This document shows, piece by piece, positions 48,183-55,744 of a stretch of DNA of 64,000 nt (positions within the stretch are counted from its first letter, which is position 1; every line of letters starts with the position of its first letter). The translations under genes were made by a program, and so were the position numbers. The stretch comes from Epinephelus fuscoguttatus (lineage: Eukaryota > Chordata > Actinopteri > Perciformes > Serranidae). The notes below the pieces were generated by a model. The model was not told the origin of the DNA and ran no database searches. It saw only the letters and a list, made by a program, of their open reading frames with translations. Location: NCBI RefSeq assembly GCF_011397635.1, contig NC_064755.1, forward strand, positions 38,422,059-38,486,058, given 5' to 3'.

Positions 48183-50964
48183 GCAGCGATCTGTCCCACA
48201 ATCTGATCCAGAGTCTGCCAAACTTCAGCAGCTGCAGAAAGATACAAAACATGTGAGAGTTTTAATTTTTCCGGTTTTCTTTAGTCTGTGCTCCACATCA
48301 GACTCTATGGTGATCTGTGATTCTCAACTCTGAGTTGAAAGCAGATGAAGCAGATGTTTTTCAGCCCCCCTCCTGCTACTCACTCTACCCTCACCAACTA
48401 CATCACTGAAATAAAATCCTGGCTGCAAACCAACTTCCTCAAACTTAACTATGACAAATAAGAAGTCATCATCATCGGTCCCAAATCTCTTCTTAAATCC
48501 ACCCATAACTTCTCCCTCTCCATCAACGTCTCCTCTGTGCTAAACTCCCCCCTTGTCCGTAACCTTGGTGTCATCTTTGACCAAACCCTCTCCTTCGACC
48601 AACACACCAAACACATCATCAAAACAGCCTTCTTCCATCTCAAAAGCATCGCCCACCTCCATCCATCCCTCTCCTCCTCAGCTGCAGAGAGTCTCATTCA
48701 TGCATTCATCACTTCCAGACTTGATTACTGCAACAGTCTCCTCTATGATTCTTCATCCAAAACACTCAAGAAACTACAGTACATCCAGAATTCAACTGCT
48801 TGTCTTCTCGCACCACATCGCCCCCTGTCCTCCATAACCTCCACTGGCTCTGCATCCCTTAGCGTATCCACTTCAAACTCCTCATCATCACTTTCAAAGT
48901 CCTCCAACAACCTGGCTCCCCTCTACCTATCTGAGCACCTCCACCGGCACACTTCCTTCCACACTCTCACTCAGGTCTGCTGATGCCAACCTCCTCTCCC
49001 TCGTCCCCACCAGGACTAACAACCACACATGGGCGGACAGGGCCTTTTCCATTACTGCTCCACCCTCTGGAACTTACTCCCTAAAGACATCAGAGACTCC
49101 CCCTCACTCTCCACCTTTAAGAAAACCCTCAAAACACACCTTTCAAAACTGTCTCCTCTTAAAACTGTTCTTCTCCCTCTCTATTATTTCATCTTTATTG
49201 TTGTTGTTGTTCTCTGTACAGGACCTTTGGGTGTCCAGAAAAGTGCTATAAATCTAGTGAATTATCATGAGTGTCCGGGCAGCTAAGCTGCCAGGACACT
49301 CATGATAATTCTAGGTATTCTTCTTTCTTCTTTCTTCTCCCGAGGAAATCATACTTCCCATGGGTGAAAACTCACCAAACTTTGCACAAAGGTCCAGTCT
49401 CATGCCAGATATCCTCAGCTGTAAACTCAAGCCAATAGTCCTGATGGTGGCGCTACAGCAAGCGTCTAAAGTTCAAAACTTTGAAAATTCATAACAAATC
49501 AACCATACGTGCTACAACTTCACAACTTTCATCAAACTGTAGCCCCAGTACCGAAGAAACTTTTGTACATTTAAACCTATTAAAAATTATGAAGTTCATC
49601 ACTCTGTTTTTTTTTCAAAAACTGTAAAACTTCTTAAACCTACCTCCTCCCACAATTTTTGCTCAATTGACACCAAACTTGCTACAGAGCATCTTCAGAC
49701 TGTCCTACAAAAACTACGTTTCTCAGATTTTTGATTTATCGAAAATTGAGCCTACAGTGCATCAAAATGTTTGACTGTAAACGGTACTGTAAACATATAC
49801 ATGCAAATTCTTGCTAAATAAATCTTCAATGTTCATGAAAAAAATGACAAAATTCTAGAGTCATGGTAGATGATGTTTGGCAAATTTCAGAATTTTATCT
49901 CAAAAACTGAATTTTTGAATTTTGCTCTAATGTGAACAATTGGAGTCAATGCAAAAATGTCAATTTTAAACATCAGTTTTTCACTTATGGAGCAAATCAA
50001 TCATCGTTACAAACAAATTACCAACATCTCCATGCTGTCTAGATGCAATATGTGTATTTTCAGATTTTTGTTTCGATAACTGAATTTTTTACAGTGGTTT
50101 GAAATCTGCTTTTCCATGCATGGACGGCTGCTAAACCTGCACGTCTGGCTTAGTCAATTTGTGAAGCTACACAGAATTGCCTAAAAATGCCCGGACCCGA
50201 CCCATCGCTGCACAGCAGCTATAATTATTATTATAATAAAGAATCTCAGATCCTCCTTTCACTAACAAACTGTGTCTCCGTCAGCGATCTGTCCTCCAAC
50301 CAGCTCTCCTCCGTCTCTCTGATGAGTCTCACTCACCTGAAACTGTCTGGACACCTGCAGCTGAGAGTCGCCCACCAACACGAGCACCAACACAGACTCA
50401 GACTCAGGTAACAACACACACTCAGGTAACAGTACTCACTTCCTGTCTTCACATGCTCTTGTTTGATTGGCTGTGTTGTTCACAGGTCAACCGATCAGCT
50501 GTTCACCTGTGTGTGTCTTCACTGTGAGGACGGCGGCAGTAAGAGAACTCTGTTTCATTCTAGTCAAATGCAGTCTGTTGTCATGGCAACATTTTTCTCC
50601 AGATATGCTAAGCAGTAAATGCAAACATGCAACAACCATGGAGGGAGAAAAACGCCAGAGAAGAAGAAACACTTCCTGCTTTTAGACCAAATAGTTCCAG
50701 GAACCAAAGAGTCAGTTTTATGTTCATTGTCTCTTTGATAGACGTCACAGCTACTTCCTGTCTCCTCCTGCAGGTGTGTCCACATGTTGCCTGGACTCGG
50801 TGTCTCTCTGGCTGCTTCATCTCATCTTCATCGTCTCCATCTTCTTTAACCTGCTGCCCCTGGTCTTCCTCCTACTTCTCCTCCTTCCTCCTCCCAGGAC
50901 CTCCTCATTGCTCTCTGTGGATTCAGCATGGACACTGATCCAGGATCTGGACTCTGTCCTCTGA
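33176..50964 (+). CDS. lgr5: lgr5-like gene lacking the seven-helix domain
   Basis: Fifteen exons join in frame into 1,482 nt (493 residues). LGR5 is an R-spondin receptor that raises Wnt signalling by removing RNF43/ZNRF3. Here residues 1-24 are a signal peptide. A cysteine-rich cap (CPAVCRC...VDC) follows, then about 15 LRRs to roughly residue 400, a short hinge with CVCLHC, one hydrophobic helix (about 441-468) and a 25-residue tail. The cap ([18 protein letters not shown]) and the position between ptprb and zfc3h1 favour LGR5 over LGR4/6. The Asp, His, Trp and Asp-Asp residues used by human LGR5 for R-spondin are kept (140, 160, 162, 164-165). Missing are helices 2-7 and two LRR exons. 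An in-frame upstream ATG at 33119 would add 19 residues; I prefer 33176 because the hydrophobic leader starts there. Confidence 0.85.
33370..36122. other. lgr5-like intron 1
   Basis: AT-rich intron. It holds a (TA)n run (33612-33645) and, at about 34080-34430, a stretch ending TTACTTCTGCCCACTCCTTT, which resembles a LINE 3' end. A (GAT)n run is at about 36007-36032. Confidence 0.55.
36123..36194 (+). CDS. lgr5: lgr5-like exon 2: LRR 2
   Basis: A 72-nt exon, one repeat: [20 protein letters not shown]. The core DLSMN is the same as in human LGR5 LRR2. Confidence 0.9.
36195..36620. repeat. pyrimidine-rich (TCACCTCC)n minisatellite
   Basis: Directly after the exon 2 donor, over 400 bases are almost purely C/T/A with the unit ACCTCCACCTTCACC. 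The plus frame reads Ser/Pro and the minus frame Val/Glu/Lys. Both are repeat artefacts. A mirror-symmetric polypurine/polypyrimidine tract of this kind may form triplex DNA. Confidence 0.85.
37234..37287. repeat. (GT)n microsatellite
   Basis: A 54-base pure GT run in intron 2. Confidence 0.95.
37690..37862 (+). repeat. 3' tail of a dispersed fish retroelement
   Basis: Contains GGGAGTTTTTCCTTATCCG, AGCCCTCTGAGGCAAATTGT and GATATTGGGCTTTATA, ending in AAAATCGAATTGAA. I recognise this as the 3' end of a very common fish retroelement; the family is not certain. Confidence 0.7.
38359..38430 (+). CDS. lgr5: lgr5-like exon 3: LRR 3
   Basis: A 72-nt exon: [20 protein letters not shown], with the donor GTATGT. 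Confidence 0.9.
38775..39310. repeat. degenerate tandem repeat with GAGAAAAGTTTCTT modules
   Basis: The short palindromic motif AGAAAAGTTTCTT recurs five times (near 38787, 38872, 39030, 39140, 39290), with shared stretches such as ACATATAAACATGTTTAAC between. Confidence 0.7.
39951..40022 (+). CDS. lgr5: lgr5-like exon 4: LRR 4
   Basis: A 72-nt exon: [20 protein letters not shown]. It matches the LQNNQLRHVPTEAL repeat of human LGR5. Confidence 0.92.
40425..40485. repeat. G-rich (GGTGGT)n tract
   Basis: Short GG-run-rich stretch (GGAGGTGGTGGAGGTGGTGG) in intron 4, capable in principle of two-tetrad G-quadruplexes on the sense RNA. A roughly 60-bp tandem repeat (CGTCACACAACAACA type) follows at 40634-40790. 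Confidence 0.65.
41180..41395 (+). CDS. lgr5: lgr5-like exon 5: LRRs 5-7, R-spondin-contact repeats
   Basis: A 216-nt exon carrying three repeats without introns: [20 protein letters not shown] and [10 protein letters not shown]. Asp at 41187-41189, His at 41247-41249, Trp at 41253-41255 and the Asp pair at 41259-41264 correspond to residues reported as R-spondin contacts in human LGR5 (Asp146, His166, Trp168, Asp170, Asp171, as I recall). Confidence 0.93.
41430..41530. repeat. (ATT)n microsatellite
   Basis: Imperfect ATT run directly after exon 5. Confidence 0.9.
42207..42278 (+). CDS. lgr5: lgr5-like exon 6: LRR 8
   Basis: A 72-nt exon: [20 protein letters not shown], then LET. It is nearly the human repeat HLHNNRIHSLG. 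The acceptor taaag is not the usual cag. Confidence 0.9.
42279..44487. other. lgr5-like intron 6, nothing recognised
   Basis: 2.2 kb of AT-rich sequence. No exon-like LRR, RNA gene or clear transposon is visible. Confidence 0.5.
44488..44556 (+). CDS. lgr5: lgr5-like exon 7: LRR 9
   Basis: A 69-nt exon, one residue shorter as in LGR5: [20 protein letters not shown]. It corresponds to the FPTAIRTL repeat. The donor is GTGAGG. Confidence 0.92.
44669..44740 (+). CDS. lgr5: lgr5-like exon 8: LRR 10
   Basis: A 72-nt exon: [20 protein letters not shown]. The GNPS signature is that of LGR5 LRR10. The donor GTGGGG is weak, but the phase to exon 9 is right. Confidence 0.88.
44889..44960 (+). CDS. 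lgr5: lgr5-like exon 9: LRR 11
   Basis: A 72-nt exon: [20 protein letters not shown]. It matches the DNPIQFVGRSAFQ repeat of LGR5. Confidence 0.9.
45527..47270 (+). mobile_element. unclassified interspersed element, direct copy in intron 9
   Basis: It starts near TATAGCTGCTGTGCAGC and ends in a hairpin at 47239-47269 (AGTGTCCTGGCAGC and GCTGCCCGGACACT). About 46400-47270 is the reverse complement of 49270-50150, with the same unusual phrases (ATGGTTGATTTGTTATGAAT, AACTTCATAATTTTTAATA). It has no protein frame. It carries two tRNA-like modules on the minus strand. Confidence 0.75.
46030..46360 (-). repeat. two tRNA-like (Pol III box A/B) modules
   Basis: Read on the minus strand, both 46038-46104 and about 46278-46352 contain TTAGCTCAGTGAGATAGA (A-box-like) followed about 35 bases later by AGTTCAAGCC (B-box-like). 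They are degenerate tRNA relics inside the element, not functional tRNA genes. Confidence 0.6.
47513..47578 (+). CDS. lgr5: lgr5-like exon 10: LRR 12
   Basis: A 66-nt exon: [20 protein letters not shown]. It corresponds to the ITEFPDLTGTANLE repeat. Confidence 0.92.
47680..47751 (+). CDS. lgr5: lgr5-like exon 11: LRR 13
   Basis: A 72-nt exon: [20 protein letters not shown]. It retains the cysteine found in this repeat of LGR5. Confidence 0.9.
48150..48184. repeat. (TCTG)n microsatellite at an acceptor
   Basis: The run forms the polypyrimidine tract of the exon 12 acceptor (ctgcag at 48181-48186), so length changes could alter splicing of LRR 14. Confidence 0.9.
48187..48252 (+). CDS. lgr5: lgr5-like exon 12: LRR 14
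   Basis: A 66-nt exon right after a (TCTG)n run: [20 protein letters not shown]. It matches the DLSYNLLEDLPSFSVCQKLQ repeat. The next two repeats of LGR5 are not found downstream. Confidence 0.92.
48350..49260 (+). pseudogene. L2/Rex-type LINE 3' fragment in intron 12
   Basis: Frames read [19 protein letters not shown], stop, EVIIIGPKS, then [34 protein letters not shown], a frameshift, and [20 protein letters not shown]. This is the C-terminal reverse-transcriptase part of a fish L2/Rex-like LINE, truncated at its 5' end and inactivated by a stop and frameshifts. Confidence 0.88.
49261..50225 (-). mobile_element. same interspersed element, inverted copy in intron 12
   Basis: It begins with a 49-nt palindrome at 49261-49309 and ends near GCTGCACAGCAGCTATA. 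Read on the minus strand it repeats most of 46400-47270. With the copy in intron 9 it forms a near-kilobase inverted repeat flanking exons 10-12. Confidence 0.8.
50285..50407 (+). CDS. lgr5: lgr5-like exon 13: last LRR and start of hinge
   Basis: A 123-nt exon: [20 protein letters not shown] then SGHLQLR, equal to the LGR5 segment DLSSNLLSSFPITGLHGLTHLKLTGN split here over two quotes. After that the sequence turns into a His/Arg-rich stretch ([13 protein letters not shown]) unlike LGR5. Confidence 0.85.
50486..50538 (+). CDS. lgr5: lgr5-like exon 14: shortened hinge
   Basis: A 53-nt exon, phase 2 in and phase 1 out: [17 protein letters not shown]. It may be a degenerate form of the YAYQCCAFGVCE cysteine box of the LGR hinge. 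Exon choice rests on phase and splice signals, so it is less certain than the LRR exons. Confidence 0.6.
50774..50964 (+). CDS. lgr5: lgr5-like exon 15: TM1-like helix, short tail, stop
   Basis: The acceptor cctgcag at 50767-50773 keeps phase 1. The exon reads [13 protein letters not shown], then a strongly hydrophobic run with Asn at residue 456, PPPRTSSLL and a stop TGA at 50962-50964. The pattern C-x3-5-L-x2-W-L and the Asn in the helix recall LGR helix 1 (position N1.50). In vertebrate LGR5 all seven helices lie in one last exon, so the truncation is internal to that exon. Confidence 0.7.
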
Positions 50965-51268
50965 GGTCTTCATCACAGCGGAGAACAGACCTGTGGTCCT
51001 CCGCAGCTTATTCTTGTGATGGTCATTTCTGCCGCCTCTCCTGAGTCACTGTAAAAACTACAGGAAGTGAACTGCAGCTGGAGATATGGTGACATCCAGG
51101 TGGACTCTGGGACACTGTGACGTCATTGCAGTGATGTGGGGAGAGGGCTTTCTACAGTTCCCATTCCTTTACTGTTCTTCAGTCCATGTAATATTTAATA
51201 TCATGTCTGATTTATATTTGAATTGCTATATGTGTACCCATTTGCATTCGTTATATTTTTCCACATAA

Positions 51269-51274
51269 AATAAA
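51269..51274 (+). terminator. lgr5: poly(A) signal AATAAA for lgr5-like gene
   Basis: The first canonical AATAAA on the plus strand after the stop codon, 305 bases downstream. It implies a short 3' UTR and supports the idea that the transcript really ends here. Confidence 0.6.
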
Positions 51275-52267
51275 GAGGGTCAATCAATATCACTCTTACC
51301 ATGAAAATCTGGCAGGCAGACCAGATAGACACCCATATTGTTGGGAAAGCTTTGTTTAGCATGTAGCATTGTGCTGATACTGTATAAACCATTTCAAAAT
51401 ATACAGGTGTCATATTTCTTCTTATTCATTGTAAGCCTGTGGTCAGTAGGTACTCATCATGATCATTTAAGAGGATAACTATAATATCTGTTTTTATTCT
51501 GATGTTAAACTAAAAAAGAACGTCATTGTTATTTGGCTCTCAACAGACAGTACACAGTGGCAAAGTATCTGTCCACTGTGACCAATCAGAAACTGAGAAA
51601 GACTTTAACTGCATCTGCTGAGAGAAGACAGGCTGTGTCGGCTCTGTCCTCAGAGACAGGTGGAGACAGAGCAACATAAGTAACACACATGAAGACATCA
51701 GAACAAAGTTCTTTACAAAAATTAAATGTAAAATCCAGGACTTTGATTCACTCTCTGATCAGACTAAAAACGCAACGTGTACATGGAGAAAATAGTGTCA
51801 GCACTATAGATGCAGCAAGATATGTCAGTGCATGTTACAGCCTGAGAGACAACCAACACAACATATAACAGCATCAAAGCTGTTTCTTTACTGATCCTAA
51901 AACATCAGTTACTTATATACACACAGATTAGTTTGATCTTGCGCAGTGGTTTCCAACTGATGGGTCATAGTCCAAAAGTGGGTCACAGGCCCATTCTGAA
52001 TGGACCTCAAGTGACTCGCAAATGTGTGGTTTGTAAAAAAAACAAAACAAAACAAAAAAACCCACTTTATTTTTAAGTGCAGTGAATTTCCAGCACAGAG
52101 CTTTTATTTTGAAGTGCTATTTCCTGCTTTAGATTGAGTGACTAATGGACTGCTACTTGACAGACAGCAAACTTTTGTTTTTGTTTATTTCCACTACAAA
52201 TATACTCTATAACACTTATAACTGTTTATTTGATATTATTTATTTTGAATGTGAAATTTGTTTTTTT

Positions 52268-52800
52268 TTTTTTAAAAAAAGACATTAACATACAAACAAG
52301 CAGACAGACAGAAAAAAGTATTTACAAATAATGAAAAGCAATTGTCAGTGTATAGTTACTTTGATTTACAAACTCAAAAAGGAGTGGAAGTATAAATTTA
52401 TTAAAACCCACCCCTTTTTCAGGAGTAATTGAGTGAAATAAAACAAGCTTCCTTATATAAATAAACCTATACCTAAGCCTTTTCTAAATATACCATTGTT
52501 AATTTGTTTAATTTTGTCACACAAAAATAACCAATGTATATGTTAAAAGTTCATGGTTTTATCCACAAACACAGCTGCTCCTCCTCCAGCTTCGTTTTGT
52601 CCATTTATGTACCCGTGTTCATAACCAGCCAGCTCAAAGTCTGTCTCTTTTTCCATGTTGACCCACGTTTTAGATATAGCAATTATGTTGAATGGTAGTG
52701 TAAATTGATTTAAATATTCTTTGATGTTATTGAGATTTGCATACAGGCTTCTGCTGTTAAAGTGGATAATTGATTATTTAAATCTGACCTGATATTGTGG
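52268..52800 (-). pseudogene. internally deleted LINE with endonuclease scrap
   Basis: The minus strand from about 52790 to 52555 reads SRSLYANLNNIKEYLNQF, NIIAISKTWVN and ELAGYEHGYINGQNEAGGGA, a piece of the apurinic endonuclease-like domain of a LINE. It then passes directly into a typical 3' end (ACTTCCACTCCTTTTTGAG). The reverse transcriptase is deleted. Confidence 0.75.
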
Positions 52801-53621
52801 TTGTACTATTCATAAGTAACAGCAGTTATTGTTGACTGTTACTGTCAATATGACGCCCTCTATAAAAAAAAAAAAAGAAAAAGGCAACACCCACTATGAC
52901 ATTAAACGTGTCAGATTATTATACACTATAATATTCTTTAATCTTAATAATAATAATAATTTAAGACACAATAAAAACTCCGGAGACGTGTCTTTAATCT
53001 TTAGAAAATAATTTAATAACATTTGAATGCAACATATAAAAAAACAACAGTGGAAGGACTCCTCTCCTCTCTAATACTCTTGAATCATTATCATGTGGTA
53101 GAAGTCTGACAAAAAGAAAACATGGTGGTGCGGCAGAGTCCTGCAGCGGATCAGTCTCTGGGGCTCAGAATGTCTCTCAGACGGACGAAGCCGAATGGAA
53201 AAGATTCAGTTTGATCGCGTTAACAAAAGAAAAGTCTTGTGTTTCCTCAGGAGACAAAGAAAAGACAACGTGCAGATGTTGCAGCATCACTACAGGGGGG
53301 AAAACTTCCTTTAAAACACACACAGGGGGTCAAACACCACAGTGAGATGTCCCCTCCCCCACCTCCCCACCCCACCCTCAGGTAAAACCAAATCAAAAGG
53401 GAGGAAATGAATCCAAATGAAAAGTGACAGAAACAAAACAGGGAGGACATGAATCAAAGAGAATGTCACTCAGCAGCAGGTCGATACTTACGTCCATGAT
53501 GTCATATAAGCAGCTCCAGACATGGTGTCCCCGAGGAGGTGTGTGGGGGGGGACGGGGACGGGGCGTCTGTCTTACCTCGTCTGATCTGTCTGCTCTCAC
53601 TTTATCATCTACATCACTGTG

Positions 53622-53627
53622 TTTATT
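53622..53627 (-). terminator. zfc3h1: possible zfc3h1 poly(A) signal
   Basis: AATAAA on the minus strand only about 20 bases beyond the stop codon. This is very close for a real signal, so a longer 3' UTR with a site further left is as likely. Confidence 0.3.
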
Positions 53628-53646
53628 TATTGTGTTTGAGTTTGAG

Positions 53647-53784
53647 TCACTGATGTTCAGTCTGCTCTGCACACGTCTCTACACTGAGCGGCTCACTGAG
53701 ACTCACTCCCACCTGCTGACACCTGTCCACCAGCGTCCTCAGTCTGTCTGAGCTCCGTCCTTCGGCCGCTTCAAACAGTAGGCG
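53647..53784 (-). CDS. zfc3h1: zfc3h1 last exon
   Basis: A 138-nt coding part: RLLFEAAEGRSSDRLRTLVD, then RCQQVGVSLSEPLS and a stop at 53647-53649. The acceptor ctgtgcag lies at the edge of the minisatellite intron. Confidence 0.94.
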   Translation of the reverse strand, partial: RLLFEAAEGRSSDRLRTLVDRCQQVGVSLSEPLSVETCAEQTEHQ

Positions 53785-53860
53785 CTGCACAGGGGGACAG
53801 ACAGGGAGAGGGAAGGGTGGGGACACAGAGAGAAGAGGGAGGACAGACAGAGAGAGGGAG

Positions 53861-53952
<92 letters not shown>

Positions 53953-55691
53953 ACAGGGAAAGAGGGGGACGCAGAGGGAAGAGGGGATAGACACACACAC
54001 GAAGGGGGGGGTGGGGGGGTGCAAAGAAAGATAGGGGACAGACACAAAGACGGGGACAAGCACAGAGAATGGGAGAGGGGGCACAGAGAGAAAGAGGGGG
54101 ACAGACAGGAAGAGAGGGGACACAGCAAGAGAGCCAGGGAGAGAGGAAGGACAAAGAGGGACAGAGAGAGAGAGTAAGGGGATAGACACACGCATAAAAG
54201 GGGGACAAAGAAAGACAGGGGACAGACACAAAGACAGGGGTACATGGAGAGAAAGGGGACAAGCACAGAGAATGGGAGGACAGAGAGGGGGAAGGGGGGC
54301 ACAGACAGAGATGGGGCAAAGAGAGAAAGAGGGGGACAGACAGAAAGAGGGGGGACACAGATGGAGAGGAGGGCGACGGACAGACGGAGAGAGGGGGGAG
54401 AACAAAGAGAGACAGAGGGACACAGAAAGAGAGGGGAGATGAACAGAAAGAGGGGGACAGAGACACAGAGAGAGGTGGGAGAGACAGAGAGATTGAAGAG
54501 AGGGGGACACAGGGAGAGTGGGGACAGAGAGAGAGAGAGAGAGAGGGGTGAGGACGGGGGAGGGCAGCAGGTGAACATGCATGTATACAGGTGAGGTGCA
54601 AAGAACATGAAGGCCTCGTCACACGTGTCACTTCCTGTGTCTCATGTGAAGATTAAAAAAATTCAGAGTAAAGGAAAAAAAAAACAAATGTGTTTGTGTT
54701 TGTCAACCCGAGGCACAACTAAAGATGCGCCTCCAAAATGCTTTCTGTGTGTTTGGAGCCTTAAACTGGTGAGTCCCTACAGGCGGGACGTGATGAACTG
54801 ATCTGAGTTCAGGAGGACAAACATGAGCTTCAGTCTGCTGACAGTCGCACAATGTTTATGATACGCTCTGCACAGATTTAAGACTCAATCTGTCTCCACA
54901 CAGGAGCTAGATCCACCTTTAGACACAGGAAGTGACCGTGTGTGTGTGTGTGTGTGTGTGAAGGGGGTGTATTACATGTTTCCAGAGGGCAGCACACAGT
55001 GGAAGGGTTTGGAGAGCCTGCTGATACAGAAGTCGAACCTACAACAGAAACACAGTGACATGAAAGAGAAAGAAACAGCAGACGTCGGAGTATCGAGTCA
55101 GTTCACAAACAAACAAACAAATACACAGACAAACAAACAAAGTGTGAGAAGTCAGGTTTTGTCCTGTTGAAACACATAAAAACTTTCTATAAAACCTGCA
55201 GGGAAGAAACAACATCATCATCATCAGACACGTCCAGCCAAACTTCACTTTCATGAGGTTTTCACAGCAGTCTGTCGGACTGACTCACCTCAGATGGCTC
55301 CTTCAGCTCCCTCTCCACTGATATCGCTCTGAGAGAAACAGCACACACACTCTATCAGCTCCTCAAGGCTTCGTCATCATCGTCATCATCACACACGCAT
55401 TCTGTCTGCCGGTTTCACTGTTACACTGAACTCATCTGTTTTTTGTGTGTTTCACTCACATGTTCCAGTAGGTCAAACACTTGGGAGCAAGACTGCTCAG
55501 CATCCTGACCTGGAACTTCAGGTGTTCAATGTTCCCGTCCTGCCACTCCTGATACAGCAACCTGTGGAGCAACACAGCAACTCAGGAAGCAACAACAACG
55601 ACAACACATCAGTAAACCACCAGTCTGTATACTGGGACAGCTGGACTGGTTTCTTGGTGTTAGACGGCAGAGTGTTGACCTGCTGTTACAG

Positions 55692-55744
<53 letters not shown>

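Larger units (their letters stand above)
50965..53646. other. convergent intergenic region
   Basis: It holds the lgr5-like 3' UTR and poly(A) signal, part of a hAT-type repeat from about 51943 (CAGTGGTTTCCAACTGATGG, related to 12531), and a LINE remnant. No gene is visible; both neighbours end into it. Confidence 0.6.

Noticed and set aside
53647..54608. Three overlapping minus-strand frames of 286-311 codons (Ser/Leu/Cys/Pro)
   Set aside because: They come from a C/T-rich minisatellite that lacks stop codons in any frame. Only the final 46 codons (53647-53784) are real zfc3h1 coding sequence.
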